From NCBI RefSeq assembly GCF_027912515.1, contig NZ_CP115464.1, positions 1,054,001 to 1,118,000 on the forward strand: a stretch of DNA of 64,000 nucleotides, read 5' to 3'. The notes below the pieces were generated by a model. The model saw only the letters and a list, made by a program, of their open reading frames with translations. It searched no databases and was not told the DNA's origin. The number at the start of each line of letters is the position of its first letter. Position 1 is the first letter of the stretch. Positions 18,897 to 28,047 of this stretch are shown piece after piece. Made by a program: the position numbers and the translations under genes. Origin of the DNA: Brevundimonas sp. NIBR10. Its GTDB lineage: Bacteria; Pseudomonadota; Alphaproteobacteria; Caulobacterales; Caulobacteraceae.

Positions 18897-18991
18897 TGTG
18901 GATCGGCGTGGAAAAGGGACCCCGTTAGCGGTGTGATCGGCGTCGAATAAGGACCCCTCATCCCTGAGGTCTAACGGTGGCGGCTTGGCGG

Positions 18992-20524
18992 ATGTCAGGC
19001 GGCGAGTTCGGGATGTTGGTGTTGGAGACGGTGTTGAGGATCCGGCGCGAGTTTGCGTCCGGGAAGGCGATCAAGGCGATCGCGCGTGACCTTCGATTGT
19101 CGCGCAAGGTGGTGCGCAAGGCGATCCGGGAGCCTGATGCGGAGTTCGCCTATCGGCGGGCGGTGCAGCCGTTGCCGAGGCTGGCGCCGTTCCAGGCCAG
19201 GCTCGATGAACTGCTGGAAGAGGACGAGGCGCGGCCGCGGCGCGAGAAGCTGCGGATGACGCGGGTCCATGACCTGCTGGTGCGCGAGGGGTTCGACGGG
19301 TCGTACGACGCGGTCCGGCGCTACGCGGCGGGGTGGCGGCTGAAGCGACGCCGGGGCGTAGCCGATGCGCCGACGTTCATCCCGCTGATGTTCCAGCCGG
19401 GCGAAGCCTACCAGTTCGACTGGAGCCACGAGGACGTGGAGATCGCGGGCAAGCCGATGCGGGTGAAGGTGGCGCACATGCGACTGTGCGCGTCACGCGC
19501 GATCTATGTTCGGGCCTACCCGCGCGAGACCCAGGAGATGCTGTTCGACGCGCATGCGCGGGCGTTCGCCTTCTTCGGCGGGGTGCCGACGCGCGGGATC
19601 TACGACAACATGAAGACGGCGGTGACGACGGTGTTCACGGGCAAGGACCGGCTGTTCAACCGGCGCTTCCTGGTCATGGCGAGCCACTACATGGTCGAAC
19701 CGACGGCCTGTTCGCCAGCGGCCGGCTGGGAGAAGGGCCAGGTCGAGCACCAGGTCCAGACGGCGCGGGGACGGTTCTTCCAGCCGCGCCTGCGCTTCAC
19801 CAGCCTGGAGGAGCTGAACGGCTGGCTGGAGGCAGAATGCCGTCGCTGGGGCGAGCTGCGCCAGCATCCCGAGCAGAAGGACCTGACGGTCGCTCAGGCC
19901 CTGGCCGCCGAGCGTCCGGCGCTGCAGCCCATGCTGGGCCCGTTCGACGGCTTCCACGAGAGCGAACACGCGGTGACGGGGACCTGCCTGATCAGCTTCG
20001 ACCGCAACCGCTACTCGGTGATGGCCAGAGCCGGGCGACGCACGGTGCAGGTCCGCGCCTATGCCGACCGGATCGTCGTGCGCTGCGAGGGAGAGGTCAT
20101 CGCCGACCATCGTCGGTTCTTCGGTCGCGACCGGACCCTCTACGATCCCTGGCATTACCTGCCGGTGCTGGCGACCAAGCCCGGGGCCCTGCGCAATGGC
20201 GCGCCGTTCCAGGACTGGGAGTTGCCGCCCGCGCTGGCGCGCCTGCGCCGCAAGCTGGGCTCAGGCGACGAGGCCGATCGCCGGTTCGTGCGGGTGCTGG
20301 CGGCGGTGCTGGAAGACGGCCTGGAGCCGGTCGAGGCTGCCGCGCGCGAGGCGCTCGCCGCCGGGACCGTCAGCGACGACGTCATCCTCAACATCCTGGC
20401 GCGCCGGCGCGAACCGCCCCGGCCGCTGAGCATCGTCACACCGGACGACCTGGCGCTGCGGCATCCGCCTCTGGCGGACTGCGACCGCTACGACAGCTTG
20501 CGAGGCCTGCATGCAGCGGCATGA
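18992..20524 (+). CDS. istA: IS21 transposase IstA
   Basis: About 510 residues. An N-terminal helix-turn-helix (about residues 8-35, [18 protein letters not shown]) is followed by a DDE integrase core. The core has Asp in YQFDWSH, Asp in GIYDNMK and Glu in [11 protein letters not shown]-terminal beta domain follows. The start is uncertain: GTG 18977, ATG 18992 and ATG 19013 are in frame. The frame is intact, so the transposase could be active. It overlaps istB by 14 bases. Confidence 0.92.
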   Translation: MSGGEFGMLVLETVLRIRREFASGKAIKAIARDLRLSRKVVRKAIREPDAEFAYRRAVQPLPRLAPFQARLDELLEEDEARPRREKLRMTRVHDLLVREGFDGSYDAVRRYAAGWRLKRRRGVADAPTFIPLMFQPGEAYQFDWSHEDVEIAGKPMRVKVAHMRLCASRAIYVRAYPRETQEMLFDAHARAFAFFGGVPTRGIYDNMKTAVTTVFTGKDRLFNRRFLVMASHYMVEPTACSPAAGWEKGQVEHQVQTARGRFFQPRLRFTSLEELNGWLEAECRRWGELRQHPEQKDLTVAQALAAERPALQPMLGPFDGFHESEHAVTGTCLISFDRNRYSVMARAGRRTVQVRAYADRIVVRCEGEVIADHRRFFGRDRTLYDPWHYLPVLATKPGALRNGAPFQDWELPPALARLRRKLGSGDEADRRFVRVLAAVLEDGLEPVEAAAREALAAGTVSDDVILNILARRREPPRPLSIVTPDDLALRHPPLADCDRYDSLRGLHAAA

Positions 20525-21239
20525 GATGATGGCGGCCCTGACCGGCCTGGGCCTCAAGGGCATGGCCGGCGCCTTCGACGAAGCGGTCACCACGGGCCTG
20601 CAGCGCAAGCGTACGACCATGGAGATCCTCGCCGACCTGCTCCGCGCCGAGACGACCCACCGGCATGCGGCTTCCATCCGGTACCGGATGGCGGCAGCCA
20701 AGCTGCCGGCCGTGAAGGACCTCGACGCCTTCGTGTTCGACGGCACGCCGATCAACGAGGGACTGGTGCGCTCGCTTCACAGCGGCTCCTTCCTGGCGAA
20801 CCGGCGCAACATCGTGCTGGTCGGCGGGACCGGCACGGGCAAGACCCACTTGGCCACGGCCATCATCGCCAACGTCGTGCGCGCCGGGGCGCGTGGCCGC
20901 TACTTCAACACCGTCGACCTGGTGAACCGCCTCGAGGAGGAGACCCGCCTGGGCAAGGCCGGTGCGCTGGCTGCTCACCTCTGCCGCCTCGACGTCGTGG
21001 TCCTCGACGAGCTCGGCTACCTGCCGTTCGCCCGCTCGGGCGGTCAGTTGCTGTTCCACCTGATCAGCAAGCTCTACGAGCGGACCTCGGTGATCGTCAC
21101 GACCAACCTCGCCTTCGGCGAATGGCCGACCGTGTTCGGCGATCCCAAGATGACCACGGCCCTGCTCGACCGCATCACCCACCACTGCGACATCGTCGAG
21201 ACCGGCAACGACAGCTGGCGCTTCAAACACCGCAGCTGA
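20511..21239 (+). CDS. istB: IS21 helper ATPase IstB
   Basis: A 242-residue AAA+ ATPase of the IstB/DnaC type that assembles on DNA and directs IstA to the target. Walker A is GGTGTGKT (about residue 107), Walker B is VVVLDELGY, and sensor 1 is VTTNL. The length is normal and the frame intact. The start overlaps istA, as is usual in IS21 elements. Confidence 0.93.
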   Translation: MQRHEMMAALTGLGLKGMAGAFDEAVTTGLQRKRTTMEILADLLRAETTHRHAASIRYRMAAAKLPAVKDLDAFVFDGTPINEGLVRSLHSGSFLANRRNIVLVGGTGTGKTHLATAIIANVVRAGARGRYFNTVDLVNRLEEETRLGKAGALAAHLCRLDVVVLDELGYLPFARSGGQLLFHLISKLYERTSVIVTTNLAFGEWPTVFGDPKMTTALLDRITHHCDIVETGNDSWRFKHRS

Positions 21240-21402
21240 CCCACCACGAAGAACGCCAAGCGAGGGTTGAGCCTCCGGTCGGGCTACGCCCTCCCTACGC
21301 CCCAACCCTCGCAAGCGGTGCGCTCGTGACGTCCATCACGAACCCCAAAAGGGGGTCCCTATTGCACGCCGATAAGGGGTCCCTTTTAGACGCCGATTGA
21401 CA

Positions 21403-22422
21403 GCCATCGACGGCTCCAAGTTCAAGGCGGTGAACACCCGCGACAAGAACTTCACCGTCTACAAGGTGAAGCGGCGGATCGAACAGGTTGCCGAGCACAT
21501 CGCCAGCTACTTCGAGGACCTCGATACGGCCGATCGGCACGAGGGGGATGGCGTGGAGGCACGGTCGGTGAGGCTGGTCGAGAAGATCGATCGCCTTCGT
21601 GCCCAGATGGCGATGTTGAAGGTCATGGAGGCTGAGGTCGAAGCGTCGCCTGACGGCCAGGTGTCCCTGACCGATCCCGACGCTCGCGCCATGGCGACAT
21701 CAGGCCGAGGGAGCGGCATCGTCGGCTACAACGTCCAGTCCGCCGTCGAGGGCGAGCATCACCTAATCGTCGCCCACGAGGTGGTGATGACCGGCTCGGA
21801 CAAGCAACAGCTGGCGAACATGGCGGGTCAGGCCAAGGACGCCATGGGCGTGGAAAGGCTCGATGTGCTGGCGGACCGGGACTACTTCTCCGGCGAGGAA
21901 ATCGTGGCCTGTGAGGCCTTGGGCGTGACGCCGTTCGTGCCCAAGCCGCTGACGTCAGGGGCTAAGGCGAACGGCCGCTTCGGCAAGCAGGACTTCGTCT
22001 ACCTGCCCGATCAGGACGTCTACCGATGCCCTGCCGGCTCTCTGCTTCCTTTCCACATGACCGTCATCGAGAAGGGCATGACGCTGCATCGATACTGGGA
22101 CCGGGCCAGCTGTACAGGCTGTAGCATCAAGGCTCAGTGCACGCCTGCCGTCGAGCGAAAGGTCACGCGCTGGGAGCATGAAGCGGTGATCGACGCGCTC
22201 CAGACCCGGATGGACCTGAGGTCCCGAGCCATGCGCGAACGGCGAAGCCTGGTCGAACACCCGTTCGGAACGATCAAGGCCTGGATGGGCCACTCCCACT
22301 TCCTGATGAAGCGACTACCCAACGTGAAGACCGAGATCAGCCTCCACATCCTGGCCTACAACATGAAACGGGTGATGGCAGTGCTGGGAACCACGCCACT
22401 TATAGAGGCGATCAGGGCCTGA
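21403..22422 (+). pseudogene. IS1182-type transposase, 5'-truncated by the IS21 element
   Basis: The frame begins at the IS21 right end with AIDGSKFKAVN, which in IS1182-family transposases is an internal motif carrying a catalytic Asp. The usual N-terminal 150 or so residues (DUF772 region) are missing. Downstream parts are present: GYNVQSAVE, a Cys cluster (SCTGCSIKAQC) and a C-terminal EHPFGTIKAWMG with the catalytic Glu. The open frame starts at 21397 only because the IS end supplies an initiation-like codon. It is not expected to be active. Confidence 0.85.
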
Positions 22423-22609
22423 AAGGATGATGCCTCGCGCCCCGACACCCGAGGGGATCCCCGACAGCGCCGCGCGTTTTTACACGGCCTCAGTCAGAAG
22501 CGGACATCCGCCCTCGCGCCTGCTCTGCCCGCCATTTTGCAAAACAAAAGCAAAAAAGCAAAACTATGATCCGTATTCGGACCAATAATCTCTCTAAGTC
22601 ATTGATTTT
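22423..22609. other. Island end between the transposase fragment and tRNA-Gly
   Basis: No gene is visible. The left part probably contains the right end of the IS1182-type element. The right 90 bases are AT-rich with runs of A and abut the tRNA 3' end, which is where an element's attachment region would lie. No integrase gene or excisionase-like frame was found here. Confidence 0.45.
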
Positions 22610-22683
22610 TGGAGCGGGCGGCGGGAATCGAACCCGCACGAAAAGCTTGGGAAGCTTTCAGGCTACCACTACATCACGCCCGC
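22610..22683 (-). tRNA. tRNA-Gly (anticodon CCC)
   Basis: The 74 bases fold into a cloverleaf. The 7-base acceptor stem is GCGGGCG/CGCCCGC, the anticodon stem is AAAGC/GCTTT with loop TTCCCAA, and the T-arm is GCGGG-TTCGATT-CCCGC. CCA is encoded. The anticodon reads CCC. The first 27 bases are unique, and the last 48 are repeated at 18280-18327. It lies downstream of gshA on the same strand. Confidence 0.95.
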
Positions 22684-22750
22684 GGAAGCACCGGCGATAT
22701 AGACCGGGAGGGCGCGAAGGCAAAGGGTTTCGCACCCCGTCCAGCGCGCT

Positions 22751-24109
22751 TCAGTAGGCGAAGTCGCGGTAGATGCGGGTGACGTCGCCCTGCCAGTCGC
22801 CGTGATACAGGGCCAGAAGCCGGTCGGCGGGGGTCAGGCCGGAGTCGGCGATGTCTTCCAGTTCCGACAGATAGCCGCGCTCGTCGACCATGCCGCCGCT
22901 GAACCGGGCCCGGTTCTTGAGGCCCTCGCGGGCGATGGCGACCATGTCGACGGCGACGTCGCGCAAGGATCGGCCCGCGACCTCGGCCTTCAGGCCCAGA
23001 CGTGTCACGTCGCGGCGCAGGCGCTCGTGGTCGCCGATGTCCCAGTCCTTGCACAGGTCCCAGGCGGCGGCGAGCGACGGGGCGTCGTAGAAGATGCCGG
23101 TCCACAGGGCGGGCAGGGCGCAGATCCGGCTCCACGGGCCGCCGTCCGACCCGCGCATCTCAAGGTACGACTTCAGCCGGACCTCGGGGAAGAGGGTGGT
23201 CAGGTGGTCGTTCCAGTCGGCCATGGTGGGGTATTCGCCCGGCAGGATCGACAGTTTCCCGGCCATGAAGTCGCGGAACGACAGGCCCGAGGCGTCGAGG
23301 TATTTCCCGTCGCGCTTGACGAAATACATCGGGGTATCGAGCGCATAGTCGGCATAGCGTTCGTAGCCGAAGCCGTCCTGGAAGACGAAATCGATCATGC
23401 CGGTGCGGTCGGGATCGGTGTCGGTCCAGACGTTGGCGCGGGCCGACAGGAAGCCGTTCGGCTTGCCCTCTGTAAACGGTGAACAGGCGAACAGGGCGGT
23501 GCCGACGGGCTGGAGCGCGAGCGAGGTGCGGAACTTGAGCACCATGTCCGCCTCGGACTCATAGTCGAGATTGGCCTGGATGGTGCAGGTGCGCAGCATC
23601 ATGTCCAGACCCAGATTGCCCTTCTTGGGCATGTAGGCGCGCATGATGTCATAGCGGCCCTTGGGCATGACGGGAACGTCGGCCCGGGTCCACAGGGGAT
23701 CGAAGCCGGCACCGAGGAAACCGAGATTTAGCTGATCGGCGACCTGCTTGACCTCCATCAGATGCTGGCCGGTCTCGTTGCAGATGTCGTGGATGGTGAG
23801 GAGCGGCGCGCCCGACAGCTCGAACTGGCCGCCGGGCTCCAGGCTGATCGAGGCGGTCATGCCCTCCGCGTTCTTGCGGGTCAGGGCGATCAGGTGGCCG
23901 CCCTCCTCGACCGGGGCCCAGCCGAAACGTTGCAGGCCGGTGAGCATGGCGTGGATGCCGTTGGGCCCCTCATAGGCCGGGCGGCGCAGGGTGGATTTGT
24001 CGAAGCCGAATTTCTCGTGCTCGGCGCCGACGCGCCACTGGTCACGCGGCTTGGCCCCGCCCGACATGACGGAGACCAGCTGTTCGCGGGTAAGCGGCGG
24101 ATTGGCCAT
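22751..24109 (-). CDS. gshA: Glutamate-cysteine ligase
   Basis: This 452-residue enzyme (EC 6.3.2.2) catalyses the first, ATP-dependent step of glutathione synthesis in the cytoplasm. It belongs to the plant/alphaproteobacterial class. The N-terminal VGAEHEKFGFD and the ISLEPGGQFELSGAP motif bind glutamate and metal, and RTCTIQANLDY and FSARANVWTDTD-like stretches follow. Length is normal. The ATG at 24109 has only a weak ribosome site. Confidence 0.95.
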   Translation of the reverse strand: MANPPLTREQLVSVMSGGAKPRDQWRVGAEHEKFGFDKSTLRRPAYEGPNGIHAMLTGLQRFGWAPVEEGGHLIALTRKNAEGMTASISLEPGGQFELSGAPLLTIHDICNETGQHLMEVKQVADQLNLGFLGAGFDPLWTRADVPVMPKGRYDIMRAYMPKKGNLGLDMMLRTCTIQANLDYESEADMVLKFRTSLALQPVGTALFACSPFTEGKPNGFLSARANVWTDTDPDRTGMIDFVFQDGFGYERYADYALDTPMYFVKRDGKYLDASGLSFRDFMAGKLSILPGEYPTMADWNDHLTTLFPEVRLKSYLEMRGSDGGPWSRICALPALWTGIFYDAPSLAAAWDLCKDWDIGDHERLRRDVTRLGLKAEVAGRSLRDVAVDMVAIAREGLKNRARFSGGMVDERGYLSELEDIADSGLTPADRLLALYHGDWQGDVTRIYRDFAY

Positions 24110-24224
24110 GGGTCGTCCCTTCCGATACGCAAACCGTATCGGTCCCTGTGGCGGCTAGATGGGCGGGAAACCGTGCCGCATCAAGCCTGTGGGCCGAGAG
24201 GATTTCTAATAGCGGCGGTGGAGG

Positions 24225-24851
24225 TCAGCCTGGTTCGGCCAGCAGGGCGTCGATCAGGGCGTGGGCCTCGGGGCTGTTCCAGTCGGCCTCGCCCGAGAAG
24301 GACGCGCGGATACGGCCCTGGCGGTCCAGCAGGATGGTCTGGGGCATCTTGCCCTTGCCCGGAAACTCGAACGGCAGCTGGAATTTCGGGTCGCTGTAGA
24401 GGGGCAGGGGTTCATGAACGTCGATGAAGGAGGTGGCGTCGGCGATCTTGTCGGCGCCGGTGTCGACATTGATGGGCAGGACCACCAGCGGCCTGTCGGC
24501 ATAGGTGGTGGCGAGCGCGGCGATGGTCGGCATCTCGGTGCGGCAAGGCGCGCACCACATGGCCCACAGATTGACCAGGACCACCTTGCCCCGGAAGTCG
24601 GCGAAGGTGGTGTCGGCACCGTCGCGGGTCTTGAAGACATAGGCGGGGGCGGCAGGGATGGCGGCGGGCGTCTCCAGCCGGGCCAGGGATCCGGTGGCGA
24701 AACGGGCGAGGTCGCTTTTGGGGGCGACCTGAGGCGGCGCGGAAACTTTGGCGACGACGTCCGGCTTGGCGTATAGGAACGCGCCGCCGCCGATCGCCGC
24801 GATCAGCAACACCCCCGCAACCACGCCTATCGCCGTCTTCGAGCCGCTCAT
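24225..24851 (-). CDS. TlpA/ResA-family thiol-disulfide oxidoreductase
   Basis: A membrane-anchored periplasmic thioredoxin-fold protein. An N-terminal helix (about residues 7-28) is followed by a TlpA domain with the redox pair WCAPC in [16 protein letters not shown] cis-Pro region ([10 protein letters not shown]) follows. It probably reduces cytochrome c apoproteins or other periplasmic cysteines. The ATG at 24851 overlaps the argH start codon on the opposite strand by two bases; an alternative GTG lies at 24866. Confidence 0.88.
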   Translation of the reverse strand: MSGSKTAIGVVAGVLLIAAIGGGAFLYAKPDVVAKVSAPPQVAPKSDLARFATGSLARLETPAAIPAAPAYVFKTRDGADTTFADFRGKVVLVNLWAMWCAPCRTEMPTIAALATTYADRPLVVLPINVDTGADKIADATSFIDVHEPLPLYSDPKFQLPFEFPGKGKMPQTILLDRQGRIRASFSGEADWNSPEAHALIDALLAEPG

Positions 24852-26277
24852 GACCGACAACACCACCCCGGAAGAAACGACTAAGGCGGAACAGAAGCCC
24901 GCCGGTCAAGACATGTGGGGCGGGCGCTTTTCGTCGCGCCCCGCCGACATCATGCAGGCCATCAATGTCTCCATCGGCGTGGACAGGCGCCTGTGGGCCC
25001 AGGACCTGGCCGGATCGCGGGCCCATTGCCGCATGCTGATCGCGCAGAAGATCATCCGCGCGGACGACGGCGCGGCGATCCTGTCAGGGCTCGATACCAT
25101 TCAGGGCGAGATCGAGGGCGGGTCGTTTCCGTTCCGCGACGCCTTCGAGGACATCCACATGAATGTGGAGGCGCGGCTGTCCGAGCTGATCGGCGAGCCG
25201 TCGGGGCGGCTGCATACGGCGCGAAGCAGGAACGACCAGGTGGCGACCGATTTCCGCCTGTGGGTCCGCGACGCCTGCGACCGGACGGGGCATCAGCTGG
25301 CGGCCTTGCAGAAGGCGCTGCTGGCGCGGGCCGAACAACATGCGGGCGACCTGATGCCGGGCTTCACCCATCTGCAGACGGCCCAGCCGGTGACCTTCGG
25401 GCATCATCTGATGGCCTATGTCGAGATGTTCGGGCGCGATGCATCGCGGTTCGCCGATGCGCGCAAACGGATGAACGAGAACCCGCTGGGGGCCGCGGCC
25501 CTGGCCGGATCGCCCTTCCCCATCGATCGTCATGCGACGGCGGCCGAGCTGGGGTTCGACCGGCCGATGGCGAACTCGCTGGACGCCGTGTCCGATCGGG
25601 ATTTCGCGCTGGAGAGCCTGGCCGCTGCCTCGATCACGGCCGGGCATCTGTCGCGGCTGGCCGAAGAGATCGTGGTGTGGATGACGCCGATGTTCGGCTT
25701 CGCGTCGCTTCCCGACGATCTGACCACCGGCTCCTCGATCATGCCGCAGAAGAGGAACCCCGACGCCGCCGAACTGGTCCGGGCCAAGACCGGGCGGATC
25801 ATCGGCGCGTTCGTGGCCCTGTCGACCGTGATGAAGGGTCTGCCGCTCGCCTATTCCAAGGACATGCAGGAGGACAAGCCGCCGGTGTTCGAGGCGTTCG
25901 ACGCTCTGGATCTGGCCCTGACGGCCATGACGGCCATGGTCACGGCGATCGTGCCGAACACGCAGCGGATGGCCGCGGCGGCCGGGGCGGGGTTCTCGAC
26001 CGCGACCGATCTGGCCGACTGGCTGGTGCGCGAGATCGACCTGCCGTTCCGCCGGGCGCACCACGTCACGGGCGCGGCGGTGAAGGTGGCGGAAGGCAAA
26101 GGCGTGGGTCTGGCGCAACTGTCGCTCGCCGAATTGCAGAGCCTTGAACCCGGCATCACCGAGGCGGTTTACAAGGTGCTCTCTCCCGAGGCCTCCTGCG
26201 CCAGCCGCCAGAGTTTCGGGGGAACCGCGCCGGAACAGGTCCGCGCGCGCATCGCCGATTGGAAGACGCGCCTATGA
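24850..26277 (+). CDS. argH: Argininosuccinate lyase
   Basis: This enzyme (475 residues, EC 4.3.2.1) makes arginine and fumarate in the last step of arginine synthesis. Key motifs are MWGGRF near the start, [23 protein letters not shown], and the mobile signature loop [12 protein letters not shown] with the catalytic Ser. The start codon is ATG 24850, directly back-to-back with the TlpA gene. An ATG at 24913 (MWGGRF) is possible. The stop overlaps the following lipoprotein start by four bases. Confidence 0.96.
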   Translation: MTDNTTPEETTKAEQKPAGQDMWGGRFSSRPADIMQAINVSIGVDRRLWAQDLAGSRAHCRMLIAQKIIRADDGAAILSGLDTIQGEIEGGSFPFRDAFEDIHMNVEARLSELIGEPSGRLHTARSRNDQVATDFRLWVRDACDRTGHQLAALQKALLARAEQHAGDLMPGFTHLQTAQPVTFGHHLMAYVEMFGRDASRFADARKRMNENPLGAAALAGSPFPIDRHATAAELGFDRPMANSLDAVSDRDFALESLAAASITAGHLSRLAEEIVVWMTPMFGFASLPDDLTTGSSIMPQKRNPDAAELVRAKTGRIIGAFVALSTVMKGLPLAYSKDMQEDKPPVFEAFDALDLALTAMTAMVTAIVPNTQRMAAAAGAGFSTATDLADWLVREIDLPFRRAHHVTGAAVKVAEGKGVGLAQLSLAELQSLEPGITEAVYKVLSPEASCASRQSFGGTAPEQVRARIADWKTRL

Positions 26278-26510
26278 AAAAGATCCTCGTCACGGGCGTC
26301 GCCGCCCTGATCGCCGTGTCCGCATCGGCCTGTGGTCGCATGGCCGACCTCGAAGCCCCGGCCCCGCGCGAGAGCGAACGCGCGCCGCGCGACGCCTGGG
26401 CCCGCGACCTGCCCGACCCCGCCACCGTCAACCGCCCCTCCAGCCAGGTTCCGATCGACGGGGGGCCGACCAATCCGCTCGGCGGGCCGGCGGCCGCGCG
26501 ACCGCAGTAG
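26274..26510 (+). CDS. Small lipoprotein between argH and lysA (LptM-like by position)
   Basis: A 78-residue lipoprotein with an N-terminal signal and lipobox SASAC at about residue 20, then a charged, Pro-rich tail without predicted structure. In many proteobacteria a tiny lipoprotein (LptM/YifL/LppL) lies directly in front of lysA, and LptM helps mature the LPS transporter LptD. The LptM hallmark after the Cys (CGxKGPL) is not conserved here (CGRMADL), so the identity is inferred from context. It is translationally coupled to argH (ATGA). Confidence 0.65.
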   Translation: MKKILVTGVAALIAVSASACGRMADLEAPAPRESERAPRDAWARDLPDPATVNRPSSQVPIDGGPTNPLGGPAAARPQ

Positions 26511-26517
26511 CCTTCTC

Positions 26518-26542
26518 CTCCCCGTTCCGCAGGAATGGGGAG
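26518..26542. terminator. Hairpin after the small lipoprotein gene
   Basis: CTCCCCGTTCC pairs with GGAATGGGGAG (one G-T wobble) around a three-base loop. It begins eight bases after the stop codon. No T-tract follows. It may be part of a dispersed repeat, because a related hairpin lies at 26641-26672. It could attenuate argH/lipoprotein transcription before lysA. Confidence 0.5.
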
Positions 26543-26640
26543 TGGCGCGGCCCGGTCTGTCCGATCCGATAGCCGTCAGCCCTAACTCCACACACCGTGT
26601 CGCCCCCTCCGTCTCGTCGGCCAAGCGGCCTTCCGATCCA

Positions 26641-26672
26641 CCTCCCCATCCGCCAAGCGGCGGACGGGGAGG
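26641..26672. promoter_or_regulatory. Strong hairpin in the lysA leader
   Basis: CCTCCCC and TCCGCC pair with GGCGGA and GGGGAGG around a four-base loop, with one mismatch. The right arm contains the only purine-rich ribosome-site-like sequence (GGGGAGGAG) in front of lysA, about 20 bases before the chosen TTG. The hairpin could therefore mask that sequence. Confidence 0.5.
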
Positions 26673-26695
26673 AGAACCAACCCCGGACCCAGACC

Positions 26696-27982
26696 TTGCA
26701 CCATTTCGATCTGAAGGACGGCGCGTTGTACGCCGAGGGCGTCGCGCTTGAGGGGCTGGCGGATCAGGTCGGGACCCCCGCCTATGTCTATTCGACCGCG
26801 ACCTTGGAGCGGCACTATCAGGTGTTGCGTGGGGCGGCCGATGCGCATCGCGGTGCCCTGGGGGACGCCCTGATCGCGTTCGCGGTCAAGGCCAACTCCA
26901 ACCTGTCGGTGCTGGCGACCCTGGCGAAGCTGGGCTGCGGTGCCGATACGGTGTCGGAGGGCGAGATCCGGCGCGCGCTCAGGGCCGGGGTTCCGGCCGA
27001 CAGGATCATCTTCTCCGGCGTGGGCAAGACCGATACCGAACTGGCCTTCGCCATCGAGGCGGGGGTGCGCCAGATCAATGTCGAGAGCCCGGCCGAGCTG
27101 GACCGGCTGATCGCTATCGCCGAACGCATGGATGCCGTCCCCGAGATCGCCATCCGGGTGAACCCCAAGATCGGGGCCGGAGGTCACGCCAAGATCACGA
27201 CCGGCGGCGAGGGCGACAAGTTCGGCGTCCCCGCCGACGAGGCCATGGACCTCTATGTCCGCGCCGCCGCCTCGCCCCATGTGACGCCGGTGGGCCTCGC
27301 CTGTCACATCGGCAGCCAGATCACCGACCTGGCCCCGCTGGAGGCCGCGTTCAAACTGTTGCGGTCGATGACCGAGCAGCTGCGCGCGCGCGGGCAGACC
27401 GTGACCCGGCTCGACCTCGGCGGAGGCCTCGGCGTCCCCTATGTCGGGGGTGCGCCGACCGCGTCCCCGGCCGACTATATGGCCATGGCGGCACGGGTGC
27501 TGGACGGGCTCGGCGTCGAGGCGGCCTTCGAGCCGGGGCGGCTGCTGGCGGCCAATGCGGGCGTGCTGCTGAGCCGGGTGATCCAGGTGACCGAACGGGC
27601 CGATGGACGGCGCTTCCTGGTGCTGGATGCGGCGATGAACGACCTGATTCGGCCCGCCATGTACGACAGTTTCCACGAGGTTCAGCCGGTCCGGCCACGA
27701 CCGCTGGGCGGGCACAACGCCCCGACCGCCTATGACATCGTCGGGCCCATCTGCGAGACCGGCGACACCTTCGCGCGCGGTCGCGACCTGCCGCCGTTAC
27801 AGGCGGGGGATCTGGTGGTGTTCACTGGGGCCGGGGCATACGGCGCGGTGATGTCCAGCGAATACAACACCCGGCCGCTGGTGGCCGAGGTCATGGTCGA
27901 CGGCGACCGCTGGGCCCTCATCCGCCCCCGCCCCACCTATGACGAGATGCTGGCCCGCGAACCGATGGCGGAGTGGTTGTAG
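26696..27982 (+). CDS. lysA: Diaminopimelate decarboxylase
   Basis: A PLP-dependent enzyme (about 428 residues, EC 4.1.1.20) that makes lysine from meso-diaminopimelate. The PLP-lysine lies in FAVKANSN. Further motifs are a HIGSQ stretch, the Gly-rich DLGGGLGVPY, FEPGRLL, and GPICETGDTF with its catalytic Cys. The TTG at 26696 was chosen because the family begins HFDLKDG. The open frame extends back to a GTG at 26597, but those 33 residues translate a palindromic intergenic repeat. Confidence 0.93.
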   Translation: MHHFDLKDGALYAEGVALEGLADQVGTPAYVYSTATLERHYQVLRGAADAHRGALGDALIAFAVKANSNLSVLATLAKLGCGADTVSEGEIRRALRAGVPADRIIFSGVGKTDTELAFAIEAGVRQINVESPAELDRLIAIAERMDAVPEIAIRVNPKIGAGGHAKITTGGEGDKFGVPADEAMDLYVRAAASPHVTPVGLACHIGSQITDLAPLEAAFKLLRSMTEQLRARGQTVTRLDLGGGLGVPYVGGAPTASPADYMAMAARVLDGLGVEAAFEPGRLLAANAGVLLSRVIQVTERADGRRFLVLDAAMNDLIRPAMYDSFHEVQPVRPRPLGGHNAPTAYDIVGPICETGDTFARGRDLPPLQAGDLVVFTGAGAYGAVMSSEYNTRPLVAEVMVDGDRWALIRPRPTYDEMLAREPMAEWL

Positions 27983-27995
27983 CGCCAGCAAAGGT

Positions 27996-28027
27996 CCGCT
28001 CATCCCGGCGAAAGCCGGGAGGAGCGG
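27996..28027. terminator. Bidirectional hairpin between lysA and the exporter genes
   Basis: CCGCTC-A-TCCCGGC pairs with GCCGGGA-G-GAGCGG around a GAAA tetraloop, with one internal mismatch. It sits between the convergent stops of lysA (27982) and the HlyD-like gene (28048). It lacks an obvious T-tract, but its position and strength fit a shared terminator. Confidence 0.65.
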
Positions 28028-28047
28028 GTCAGGACAGAAACCTAAGC

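Larger units (their letters stand above)
18897..21402 (+). mobile_element. IS21-family insertion sequence (complete)
   Basis: The element is about 2.5 kb, with istA and istB and terminal inverted repeats. The outer 27-base ends (18897-18923 and 21376-21402) share TGT..ATCGGCGT..AAAAGGGACCCC and begin TG/end CA. A second inner copy of the ATCGGCGT...GGACCCC motif follows at each side (about 18935-18957 and 21352-21372), the multiple transposase-binding sites typical of IS21. No 4-8 base target duplication is seen: the flanks are unrelated, and both are broken genes. Confidence 0.88.

Noticed and set aside
19333..20529. A 398-codon second frame inside istA.
   Set aside because: It is an Arg/Gly/Ala-rich off-frame translation of the transposase gene.
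26597..26695. GTG start for lysA at 26597.
   Set aside because: The extra 33 residues translate the palindromic intergenic element and have no family counterpart.
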